A stretch of 64,000 bases of DNA from Oscillospiraceae bacterium (GTDB lineage Bacteria; Bacillota; Clostridia; Saccharofermentanales; Saccharofermentanaceae), in the NCBI GenBank assembly GCA_902788505.1, contig CADAKH010000010.1, positions 62,001 to 126,000 on the forward strand, written 5' to 3'. Below the pieces are notes generated by a model. That model saw only the letters and a program-made list of their open reading frames with translations. It did no database searches and was not told where the DNA came from. Of the stretch, positions 56,499 to 64,000 are shown in pieces (within the stretch, counting starts at the first letter, position 1; each line of letters starts with the position of its first letter). Both the position numbers and the translations under genes were made by a program.

Positions 56499-56954
56499 TC
56501 AATGAACATCAACGATTCCGTCACCGTCAAGATCCACACCTTCAAGATCACCGTGATCATGGAACATTCCGGCTGCACCGAACATTTCCTTACCGGTAAC
56601 ACGCTTCTCATCACGTCTCTGCTCAACAAGAGTACTCAGAGCCTTTCGTACTCTGTCAGGAGTCTTGATATTCTTTATTTCAAGAACAGGTGTAGATTTG
56701 TCGGCCGTAGTAAGAATGACCGAACCCACACCGAAGATCTTCTGCCAGAGTGACTGCTTAAAAGTAAGATCCAGGATCCTGTAAAGCAGGATCTCTTCAG
56801 AGCTTACATTGACGATACCTTTTTTAAGGTAAAACTTATTGGCACTGAAACTGTAGATAGTGAAAGAAATGGGCAATCCAAGATATCTCTTTTTGTCTTG
56901 CCAAAGGATCTCTTCCTTTTCGGTAAGATTTGTAAGTCTGTCAATTCTGCCCAT
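56499..56954 (-). CDS. PH-domain protein with a DxDGDG tail
   Basis: A 151-residue protein whose residues 20-115 fit the bacterial PH (DUF304/YdbT-like) fold, with the pattern SANKFYLKKGIVNVSSEEILLYRI. It has no clear membrane helix. The C-terminus ends in VDLDGDGIVDVH, a calcium-loop-like sequence resembling dockerin or thrombospondin type 3 loops, unusual for a cytoplasmic protein. AAAGGAG precedes the ATG. It is the first gene of the PH-Sir2-MutS operon. Confidence 0.72.
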   Translation of the reverse strand: MGRIDRLTNLTEKEEILWQDKKRYLGLPISFTIYSFSANKFYLKKGIVNVSSEEILLYRILDLTFKQSLWQKIFGVGSVILTTADKSTPVLEIKNIKTPDRVRKALSTLVEQRRDEKRVTGKEMFGAAGMFHDHGDLEGVDLDGDGIVDVH

Positions 56955-57002
56955 AAATCAAGCTCCTTTCGGACCGGCTTCATTTAGTCCTTCACATCTA
57001 TC

Positions 57003-57032
57003 ATTATAATAAAAAACTGATTTTATGCACAA
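57003..57032 (-). promoter_or_regulatory. Promoter of the PH-Sir2-MutS operon
   Basis: On the minus strand TTGTGC (57032-57027) and TATAAT (57008-57003) are spaced by 18 bases, about 50 bases before the ATG of the PH-domain gene. Confidence 0.6.
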
Positions 57033-57072
57033 ACAAATCAAAAATGAAATGTAATAGAAATATTCCGCCCTG

Positions 57073-58959
57073 TCAGGTATCCTCATTCTGCTTTCTTGCG
57101 GGGTCGATTATCTCATTGTAATCAAAGAGTTCCTGATAGACTTTACGGTTCAGTGTGACGTAGCTCATCATGGCACGGTCAAGATACAGATAGTTATCAC
57201 CGTATGTGTAATAAGGAGTTGAGCCGCCGCCAAAGAAGATCCTGAATCCTAGATTCTTATAGTAGACTGCCCTGTCATCAGTTCCGGGAATATAATTGCC
57301 GTTTGGATATACGAGCATATGCACCTCACCGAAAAGGCTTCCTATCTGATCAAGCCACTTATCGGTGTCGTCCATCAGAACCTGCTTCTCGGTATTCGTG
57401 CAGTCCTGAATATAGTTATATGTGCAGTTTGCAAACTTCCATCCGTTATCAGAAAGGACATTTGCGATATCGGTAACCCTGTCTCTGTTATACTGGATCT
57501 CTTCTGCCGAAGGATTGATCTGGGGATAATTAGCAGCAACCAGAGCGGCATTTCTGTCATCCACTTCATCCTGGCTTATAACATAACCGAAACAGGATTC
57601 GTAACCGCTGACAGAGATTATTCCCTTAGCACCGTCGTATGTAAAATCAGGATGCTTTTCCACAAATGAATCAAGGATACCGATAGATTCTGCCGTTCTG
57701 CTGACAACAGTCTCTCCTGCCGCATTGATATACTCACCGCACACCTGGCTCTCATCGTTTAATACAAGTCTTCTGCATGTGCCGACGTTATAAGCTGATG
57801 CCGAATACTGAAGATTCTCGATTACAACCACAAGCGGCTTTTTACCTTTGGGTACTTTGAGATTGCGCTCAAGAAGGAATGTCGGATCACTTGCTTCTAT
57901 AAGATTCTCAGGATCTACGAGGACATAGTCTCTCTCATAAAGATTTTCGAGGATCTTCTCAAATTCATATGTCGTTAGATAAAGACTTGTATCACCTGAT
58001 CGGATGCGGCTTGAGAATGCAATATCCGTATCGGCTATGAGAGATCTTACACAGATTACTTCTATCTGGCCTCTGTATTCCCTTACCTCGCTTGTATATG
58101 ATGTCGCAGTAAGAAGATTACTCTTGATCATCTCGTCTTCAGGAAAGATTACCGCCAGATCAGAGAAAAGCTGCTCAGCAGAATAGAACTTGCTTGTCTG
58201 AAGCATATGCTCACCTTCTGCCATCATCGGCTGATACATCAGTTCCTTGATCGCAGTGATCCTCTTATAGCAGTAATCACCGACAAAACCGTCGTAATTT
58301 GAATCTACAAGTGTATATCTCTTAACAGCGGCAATATAATCACCTTCGCTGAACGCTTTCTCAGCTGTCTGGACATCACCTGTCGCAGTCTCGATAAAAT
58401 CAAGCTCTCTGAGCAGCGGATTGGCAGTCGCGGAGAAGTTTCCTACAGGCTGAAGCTGCTCGAAAAAGTACATTACAACCGGCTTTTCGATCTTACCCAA
58501 AAGGAAATCTTCGCAGATTCTGTACATTCTCTCAGATACGACAGAGCTCGTAAGTTCTTTCATTGAGTTAAGGAAATTGATATCGCTTGCTGTCAGAACA
58601 TATCTGTTCACGATGATATGGTCGCAAAGCGAATCAACACGGACACGGACGATATTCTCCATATCAGTAAGCATCTGAAGTCTTTTGGCATTGGATGCCT
58701 GATCTTCAGGCGAAGCCTTCAGGACCTCATCCTGGATGCCGCGGTATATCTCCAATGCCTCCGTGTATCTGCCTTCGTCAATTGCATTTTCAAAACTCGG
58801 AACAGTATCCAGTTCATATGCATTTTTTCTTCCGATGAAGAACGTTGTTACACCGAGAACAATAAGCATAACAGCACAAACTGCAGCTGCGGCATAATAA
58901 CCCTTGCCGCCTTTGCGCTCGTCTTCTCCGACGTGATACTCGGAAGAAAATACCGTCAC
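57073..58959 (-). CDS. Membrane protein with a degenerate polysaccharide deacetylase (NodB) domain
   Basis: A 628-residue protein with one N-terminal membrane helix (21-43), a helical TPR-like region (about 55-290) and a C-terminal region (about 296-606) following the NodB fold: YLTTYEFEKILENLYERDYV, KGKKPLVVVIENLQ where active enzymes have TFDDG, NCTYNY where they have SHTxxH, and MLVYPNGNY where they have FAYPYGxY. The catalytic Asp and both metal-ligand His are replaced, so it is probably a wall-binding pseudoenzyme. It uses a GTG start overlapping the parC stop (GTGA). Confidence 0.75.
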   Translation of the reverse strand: MTVFSSEYHVGEDERKGGKGYYAAAAVCAVMLIVLGVTTFFIGRKNAYELDTVPSFENAIDEGRYTEALEIYRGIQDEVLKASPEDQASNAKRLQMLTDMENIVRVRVDSLCDHIIVNRYVLTASDINFLNSMKELTSSVVSERMYRICEDFLLGKIEKPVVMYFFEQLQPVGNFSATANPLLRELDFIETATGDVQTAEKAFSEGDYIAAVKRYTLVDSNYDGFVGDYCYKRITAIKELMYQPMMAEGEHMLQTSKFYSAEQLFSDLAVIFPEDEMIKSNLLTATSYTSEVREYRGQIEVICVRSLIADTDIAFSSRIRSGDTSLYLTTYEFEKILENLYERDYVLVDPENLIEASDPTFLLERNLKVPKGKKPLVVVIENLQYSASAYNVGTCRRLVLNDESQVCGEYINAAGETVVSRTAESIGILDSFVEKHPDFTYDGAKGIISVSGYESCFGYVISQDEVDDRNAALVAANYPQINPSAEEIQYNRDRVTDIANVLSDNGWKFANCTYNYIQDCTNTEKQVLMDDTDKWLDQIGSLFGEVHMLVYPNGNYIPGTDDRAVYYKNLGFRIFFGGGSTPYYTYGDNYLYLDRAMMSYVTLNRKVYQELFDYNEIIDPARKQNEDT

Positions 58960-61217
58960 TTCAAATCATCAAAGCTTACCTGCTTTGCCTCCAAAGAATT
59001 CTCTCTGATGTAGTAGCCGATAGCCGGAACCTTACGGATCCTGTAGTACTCAGGATCCTGAACTTCAACTTCTGCAAGGCGTGCAAGAGACTTGAGCACA
59101 GAACCTTTCTTTGATGCCAGAAGCTGTACGCCCTGTGTCGTTCTTGTGGTCTTGAGCGGGATCAAAGATGCCTTGAATACAGCAGCCTTATCAAGACTGT
59201 TGGTTACGATAAGATCCGGATCCTCATCTTCTGAAAGAAGTATGAAGCCGATGGCCTTGCTTCCGTCAAAATATGCGTTTACAAGTTTCTTTCTGTTCTG
59301 CTTTGTCTCATACGAAGCAATCGGGAATCTGGCAGCTTTGCCGTTCTCGAATGCGATGAAGAGAATGCCCTTGTAATCTGTTGTGGAGATCATGAACATG
59401 GGCTTCTCGCCGTCTTCCATCTCAAGCTCGCTTGAAAGGAAGTGTCCGAGATCACCGGGCTTAGTATCCGTGAAATCATAGACATGAGTCTTATAGAGAT
59501 TGCACTTATCGGTGAAGATCAGAAGATCCGATCTGTTCTCACATTCAAATCCCATGAAGATCTCGTCATCATCCTTTGTCTTAAGTTCGCCTGCACTCTG
59601 AAGCGACTTCATTGTGTGCTTCTTAAGATAACCGTGACGTGTAAGCATGAGGTGAAGTCTGTAATCGGGAATGACTGCCGCTTCAACAAATGTCTCAGTC
59701 TCTTCCATTCCGACAAGCTCAGATCTTCTGGGCTGACCATACTTCTCTGCAACCTCTCTCAATGTCTTAACAATAAGGCTGTTGATCCTTCTGGGGCTTC
59801 CAAGGATATCTTCTGTATCTGCGATATCAGCCTTGAGCTTATCCCTGTCAGCGATCCTGTTCAGAATGTACTGCTTATTGATATTACGGAGCTTGATCTC
59901 TGCAACATATTCAGCCTGCTCTTCATCGATTCCGAAACCTTTCATGAGGTTGGGAATAACGTCTGCTTCAAGTTCAGTCTCTCTGATGATCTTGATTGCC
60001 TTATCGATATCAAGAAGGATAACGGCAAGACCGTCCAAAAGGTGAAGTCGCTTCTTCATCTTGTCAAGGTTGAACTGAAGTTCTCTTGAGACGCAGAGTC
60101 TTCTCCACTTAAGCCATTCGTCGATGATCTGGGGAATGCCCAGAACCTTAGGTGTACCGTCGATAAGAATATTAAAATTGCAGGAGAATGTATCTTCAAG
60201 CTTAGTAAATCTGAAGAGCTTTGTCATGAGCTGCTCATGATCGGTTCCTCTCTTGCAGTCGATCGTGATCTTAAGACCGTCAAGGTCTGTCTCGTCTCTG
60301 ATATCGGCGATCTCTCTGGCCTTACCGCTCTTAACGAGATCTGCGATGTTGTCGATGATAGCTTCCACGCTTGTCGAATAAGGGATCTCGGTGATCTCAA
60401 TCAGGTTGTTGGCCTTATCAACCCTGTAATTAGCTCTTACCGAGAATGAACCCTTGCCGCTCTCATAGATAGCTCTCATTTGTTCCTTGTCATAAAGGAT
60501 CTTTCCGCCTCCCGAAAAGTCAGGCGCCGGCATGATCTCCAGAAGATCACAGGCAGGATCCTTCATATAAGCTTCAGTAGCTGCGCATACTTCTGCAAGA
60601 TTAAATGAACAGATATTGGATGCCATTCCTACGGCGATACCCTGGTTGGCATTAACGAGCACCGCAGGGAAAGTTGTAGGAAGAAGTGTGGGTTCCTTGA
60701 GAGTGCCGTCATAGTTGTCGACCATGTCAACGGCATCCCTGTCGATACCCTTGAAGATCTCTTCACAGATCTTCTCAAGTCTTACTTCCGTATAACGGGG
60801 AGCTGCGCACTGCATATCCCTTGAATACTGCTTACCGAAGTTACCCTTTGAATCCACGAAAGGATGGAGCAATGAACCGTTGCCTCTGGTAAGTCTTACC
60901 ATCGTATCGTAGATAGCCTGGTCACCGTGAGGATTGAGCTTCATGGTCTGACCGACTACATTGGCTGACTTGGTTCTGTTACCGCCGAGAAGGCCCATCT
61001 TATACATCGTGTAAAGGAGCTTTCTGTGGGAAGGCTTAAAGCCGTCTATCTCTGGGATCGCACGTGATACGATGACACTCATCGCATACGGCATATAGTT
61101 GATCTCGAGCATATCGGTAATGGGCTGGTCAACAGCCGGCATATCCTTGGCATTAATGTCTGTAAGCCTGCTCTTAAGTGAATTTGAATTGATATCGTCT
61201 TTCTTCTTACGTGCCAT
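58956..61217 (-). CDS. parC: Type IIA topoisomerase A subunit
   Basis: The DNA-cleaving subunit of a gyrase/topoisomerase IV-type enzyme (753 residues). It has the MLEINYMPYAMSVIVSRAIP start, the quinolone region around NPHGDQAIYDTMVRL, the active Tyr in DMQCAAPRYTEVRL, the coiled-coil tower and a C-terminal pinwheel (about 520-753). No classical GyrA box (QRRGGKG) is seen, which favours a ParC-type enzyme, but the family split in Clostridia is unclear. It starts five bases after the B subunit. Confidence 0.85.
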   Translation of the reverse strand: MARKKKDDINSNSLKSRLTDINAKDMPAVDQPITDMLEINYMPYAMSVIVSRAIPEIDGFKPSHRKLLYTMYKMGLLGGNRTKSANVVGQTMKLNPHGDQAIYDTMVRLTRGNGSLLHPFVDSKGNFGKQYSRDMQCAAPRYTEVRLEKICEEIFKGIDRDAVDMVDNYDGTLKEPTLLPTTFPAVLVNANQGIAVGMASNICSFNLAEVCAATEAYMKDPACDLLEIMPAPDFSGGGKILYDKEQMRAIYESGKGSFSVRANYRVDKANNLIEITEIPYSTSVEAIIDNIADLVKSGKAREIADIRDETDLDGLKITIDCKRGTDHEQLMTKLFRFTKLEDTFSCNFNILIDGTPKVLGIPQIIDEWLKWRRLCVSRELQFNLDKMKKRLHLLDGLAVILLDIDKAIKIIRETELEADVIPNLMKGFGIDEEQAEYVAEIKLRNINKQYILNRIADRDKLKADIADTEDILGSPRRINSLIVKTLREVAEKYGQPRRSELVGMEETETFVEAAVIPDYRLHLMLTRHGYLKKHTMKSLQSAGELKTKDDDEIFMGFECENRSDLLIFTDKCNLYKTHVYDFTDTKPGDLGHFLSSELEMEDGEKPMFMISTTDYKGILFIAFENGKAARFPIASYETKQNRKKLVNAYFDGSKAIGFILLSEDEDPDLIVTNSLDKAAVFKASLIPLKTTRTTQGVQLLASKKGSVLKSLARLAEVEVQDPEYYRIRKVPAIGYYIRENSLEAKQVSFDDLK

Positions 61218-61222
61218 TTACA

Positions 61223-63217
61223 TCACCCTAAATCAAGCATATCGAGATACTTCTTGCCGTCCATCTCGATATGGAGTTTTCTTCCTGCAAGGTTGTCGCC
61301 TAAGAGCAGATCAAAGACTTCCGCAGTTCTCTGTGCGTCTTCAGGACAAGCCTTGATGAGTCTTCTGCTCTTGGGGTTCATGGTCGTCTGCCACATCATC
61401 TCAGGCTCGTTCTCACCCAGACCTTTTGATCGCTGTATCGTGCAGAGCTTGGGATCGACTTTGGCGAGGATCTCCGCCTTTTCCTTCTCATTGAATGCAA
61501 AATATGTCTCTTCCTGAGCGTTCTTACCCTTAGGTCTGTATGTGATCTCGAACAGCGGGGATTCAGCTACATAGACATAGCCCTTCTCGATCAGAGTAGG
61601 CGTAAGTCTGTAGAGCATTGCAAGGATCAGAGTCCTGATCTGGAATCCGTCGACATCGGCATCGGTACAGATTATGATCTTGTTCCATCTCAGGTCATCA
61701 AGATTAAAGGCACTCATATCCTTTGTGTGCTTATTCTTGATCTCAACACCGCATCCCAAAACCTTAAGAAGGTCGGTTATGATCTCACTCTTAAAGATAG
61801 TTGCATAATCAGCCTTAAGGCAGTTTAAGATCTTACCTCTGACAGGCATTACAGCCTGGAACTCCGCATCTCTTCCGAGCTTAACTGAACCCAAAGCGGA
61901 ATCACCCTCAACGATATAAAGCTCACGCTTTGCAACATCCTTGGTCCTGCAGTCAACAAACTTCTTGATCCTGTTGTTGATATCGACCTTACCCATAAGG
62001 GTCTTCTTGATGTTGACCTTAGCCTTCTCGGCATTCTCACGGGCACGCTTGTTAATAAGGATCTGCTCGATCGTCTTGGCAGCAAAATCTTTATTCTCGA
62101 TGAACCAGATCTCAAGATTATCTCTGATAAGCTGAGTCATGAAGTCCTGGATAAACTTGTTGTTAATGGCCTTCTTTGTCTGGTTCTCATATGAAGTCTG
62201 TGTAGAGAATGTATTGGTTACAAGGATCAGTGAATCTGCAATATCCTGGAATGTGATCTTGGATTCGTTGGCCTTATACTTGTCCTTGAGCTTGATCTGC
62301 TTATCGATCTCGGCTACAAATGCATTCCTTACGGCCTTATCAGGTGAACCGCCGTGTTCAAGGAAACTGGAGTTATGGAAATACTCGAGAACATTCACTT
62401 CGTTATTGAAGCAGAATGCAACCTCTGCCCTGACCTTATATTCGTCACGGTCTTCCTTATCTCTGCCCCTGCCTTCTCCCGAGAAAGTGTAAGTCTCAGT
62501 AAAGCCCTTCATGTCATTCAGTTCATCAACATATCCCTTGATTCCTTCAGGATAGATATATGAGAATTCCTCGCTTGACTCGGCATCCTTAAGGATAAAC
62601 TCAATACCGCTGTTGATAACTGACTGACGCTTGATGATCTCCTTAAAAGTATCAAGAGGGATAAGTATCTCAGTAAATACTTCAGTATCAGGCTTCCAGC
62701 GCTGAACCGTACCTGTCCTCTTGAATCTGTAAGGCTCCTGCATAAGTTCCGTAACAGGCTCACCCTTCTTAAAGGACATGCTGTATTTTGTATGATCTCT
62801 ATATACGGTTACTTCGAAAAACTCAGATGCATACTGCGTTGCGCATGCACCGAGACCGTTGAGGCCAAGCGAAAACTCATAGTCACCGGATGAATTATTA
62901 TTGTACTTGCCGCCTGCATAAAGCTCGCAGTAAACAAGCTCCCAGTTGTATCTGCCTTCCTTGGCATTATAATCCATAGGGATACCACGTCCGAAGTCCT
63001 CGACTTCGATCGTACCGTCGGCAAATCTCGTAATGATGATCTTATCGCCGTGACCTTCCCTGGCCTCGTCGATAGAATTCGAAAGGATCTCAAAGAACGA
63101 ATGAATACATCCTTCAAGATTATCAGAACCGAAAATAACAGCCGGACGGAGTCTTACTCTGTCCGCACCTTTGAGCATTGAGATGCTCTCATTGCCGTAA
63201 TCTTTCTTACCCGGCAT
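61223..63217 (-). CDS. parE: Type IIA topoisomerase B subunit
   Basis: The ATPase subunit (664 residues) that pairs with the A subunit. It has the GHKL ATP site (FEILSNSIDEA, DFGRGIPMD, LNGLGACATQY), transducer domain, and TOPRIM domain with EGDSALGSVKLGRD and TDADVDGFQI. The TOPRIM motif reads EGDSALGS instead of the usual EGDSAGGS, an atypical variant. It is related to GyrB/ParE proteins but not classical GyrB. GGAG precedes the ATG, and the upstream promoter has an extended -10. Confidence 0.85.
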   Translation of the reverse strand: MPGKKDYGNESISMLKGADRVRLRPAVIFGSDNLEGCIHSFFEILSNSIDEAREGHGDKIIITRFADGTIEVEDFGRGIPMDYNAKEGRYNWELVYCELYAGGKYNNNSSGDYEFSLGLNGLGACATQYASEFFEVTVYRDHTKYSMSFKKGEPVTELMQEPYRFKRTGTVQRWKPDTEVFTEILIPLDTFKEIIKRQSVINSGIEFILKDAESSEEFSYIYPEGIKGYVDELNDMKGFTETYTFSGEGRGRDKEDRDEYKVRAEVAFCFNNEVNVLEYFHNSSFLEHGGSPDKAVRNAFVAEIDKQIKLKDKYKANESKITFQDIADSLILVTNTFSTQTSYENQTKKAINNKFIQDFMTQLIRDNLEIWFIENKDFAAKTIEQILINKRARENAEKAKVNIKKTLMGKVDINNRIKKFVDCRTKDVAKRELYIVEGDSALGSVKLGRDAEFQAVMPVRGKILNCLKADYATIFKSEIITDLLKVLGCGVEIKNKHTKDMSAFNLDDLRWNKIIICTDADVDGFQIRTLILAMLYRLTPTLIEKGYVYVAESPLFEITYRPKGKNAQEETYFAFNEKEKAEILAKVDPKLCTIQRSKGLGENEPEMMWQTTMNPKSRRLIKACPEDAQRTAEVFDLLLGDNLAGRKLHIEMDGKKYLDMLDLG

Positions 63218-63268
63218 ATTCCACCTGACTCCTTATAAATAAATAATATATATGTGTTTGACTTTTCG

Positions 63269-63299
63269 ATTATAACACAAAGATTTCAATATCCTTCAA
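63269..63299 (-). promoter_or_regulatory. Promoter of parE-parC
   Basis: On the minus strand an extended -10, TGTTATAAT (TATAAT at 63274-63269), follows a weak TTGAAG (63299-63294) at 19 bases, about 50 bases before the parE ATG. Confidence 0.6.
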
Positions 63300-63311
63300 G
63301 CCTAAAGGCGG

Positions 63312-63349
63312 CAAAAAACAAGGTTGTCCCAAAAACGGACAACCTTGTC
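63312..63349 (-). terminator. Terminator of the right-edge gene
   Basis: On the minus strand AAGGTTGTCC pairs with GGGACAACCTT around GTTTTT and is followed by GTTTTTTG. It ends the transcript coming from the right edge, upstream of parE. Confidence 0.88.
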
Positions 63350-63371
63350 ACATAAACTAAAATGTCTTTGA

Positions 63372-64000
63372 TCAAATCTCAGGAACTTCCTCAGGTGCGC
63401 ACTGTACGAGTTCCAAACCGGCCGAAGCGCTGTATCTGTATACGATACTGAGTTTGAAAGCCAGATTATTGCTCTGCGGACCTATAACTATCTGGAACTG
63501 ATTGCTGTGGTTAGGACGGTAAGGCCAGGACGGTTTGCTGGTCATACCGATAACATGTGTTCCGTTGCTGAGCATGATCCTAACTGACTCCCTGTTATTA
63601 ATCTCACCATAAACAAGACCGTCGATCGTGATCTCAACATGGAGCATAGCACAACTGGGCATTCCGTTTCCCATTCGGTAGATCAGAACCTGGCCACCAT
63701 AGGCATATGCCTTTTTGCAGACAGGACACGGGAAACCTGCAGTCGCATCTCTCTTAATATCATCAGAAAGATGTCTGCAGTCAGGACAATAAACTCTGAA
63801 TTTACGTCCAACGGGAATGATTATATTATTCGCTGCATCAACCATCGGCGGAGCATAAGGAATTACCGGTGCTTTAGGCGGAGGCGGAACCTGTGCCTGA
63901 GCCTGTGCCTGTGCTACGGTCTGAGGATTGATCTCAACCGGTGCGAGCGGAACCTGATCCTGCGAAGGACCGGGGGCCGGAGCCGTACCGGGGACTGCTG
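63372..64000 (-). CDS. Zinc-ribbon protein with a Pro/Gln/Ala-rich linker, 5' end outside window
   Basis: The open frame reaches the right edge; at least 208 residues are visible. A low-complexity linker rich in Ala, Pro and Gln (QAQAQAQVPPPPKAPV) is followed by a globular region with a zinc ribbon (YCPDC and FPCPVCKKAYAYGG) and a beta-rich domain with HVEITIDGLVYGEI and SNGTHVIGMTS. The last part may be an FHA-like or other beta-sandwich domain; I cannot assign it. A shorter ATG reading starts at 63845 but the linker continues upstream in frame. Confidence 0.65.
   Translation of the reverse strand, partial: AVPGTAPAPGPSQDQVPLAPVEINPQTVAQAQAQAQVPPPPKAPVIPYAPPMVDAANNIIIPVGRKFRVYCPDCRHLSDDIKRDATAGFPCPVCKKAYAYGGQVLIYRMGNGMPSCAMLHVEITIDGLVYGEINNRESVRIMLSNGTHVIGMTSKPSWPYRPNHSNQFQIVIGPQSNNLAFKLSIVYRYSASAGLELVQCAPEEVPEI

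Noticed and set aside
53665-56954. Known Sir2-type phage defence system
   Set aside because: The sirtuin is of the zinc-containing CobB deacetylase class with all catalytic motifs, not the NADase type of Thoeris or DSR systems; kept only as an open question.
59442-60089. Rightward 215-codon ORF
   Set aside because: Antisense to parC; rich in Leu, Ile and Cys as expected for a reverse-frame shadow.

Overview
The window is a chromosome segment from a Gram-positive, low-to-mid GC anaerobe of the Clostridia (Bacillota), probably a gut or rumen lineage. The evidence is the gene orders def-fmt-rsmB-rlmN-stp-prkC-rsgA-rpe-thiN, mreC-mreD-mrdA and ruvC-ruvA-ruvB-queH, a Phe T-box leader, a PASTA-type Ser/Thr kinase, RqcH, and DUF5688 and DUF5702-type proteins. 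I cannot name the genus. There are no rRNA genes, transposases, prophage genes or cas genes, and only one tRNA gene. Both window ends cut a gene.

Layout. 1-2.9 kb: an exported subtilase (cut by the left edge) and a DUF5688 protein. 2.9-12.0 kb: a nine-gene leftward operon for N-formylation and deformylation, rRNA methylation, a PrkC/Stp kinase-phosphatase pair, RsgA, Rpe and ThiN, driven by a promoter before def. 12.05-12.24 kb: a 74-bp-period repeat array. 12.3-14.4 kb: pnp-ahcY. 14.5-18.0 kb: a small membrane protein, a YerC/TrpR-like regulator and SecA. 18.0-20.7 kb: three pseudopilin-like secreted proteins. 20.9-24.8 kb: pheST under a T-box. 24.8-25.9 kb: a degenerate methylglyoxal-synthase-like protein overlapping a glyoxalase-II-like hydrolase. 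25.9-34 kb: cell-shape genes, a SEC-C protein, isocitrate dehydrogenase, holA and a GH25 lipoprotein. 34-35.2 kb: a nuclease-like orphan and a second repeat array. 35.2-37.6 kb: comEC. 37.7-43.2 kb is the main rightward block: engB, two tandem PRPP synthetases, an Arg/Ser-rich membrane protein and rqcH. 43.2-46.1 kb: ruvC-ruvA-ruvB-queH. 46.2-48.9 kb: pyrimidine-nucleoside phosphorylase, a Gfo/Idh/MocA oxidoreductase and tRNA-Lys.

49.1-64 kb is the most unusual part. It holds a leftward kinase-VWA-PP2C-coiled-coil operon resembling the TerY-P phosphorylation triad. Its VWA and coiled-coil proteins end in the same short acidic motif. Next come an operon of a PH-domain protein, a Sir2 deacetylase with a histone-H1-like tail and a membrane MutS-like ATPase, then a type IIA topoisomerase pair translationally coupled to a membrane protein that looks like a polysaccharide deacetylase without its metal ligands. 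A zinc-ribbon protein is cut by the right edge.

The best candidates for something undescribed are the triad with the shared C-terminal motif, the two pseudoenzymes (methylglyoxal-synthase-like and NodB-like), the YerC homologue with a basic insert in its helix-turn-helix, and two intergenic arrays built from the same type of 37-bp terminally inverted unit.
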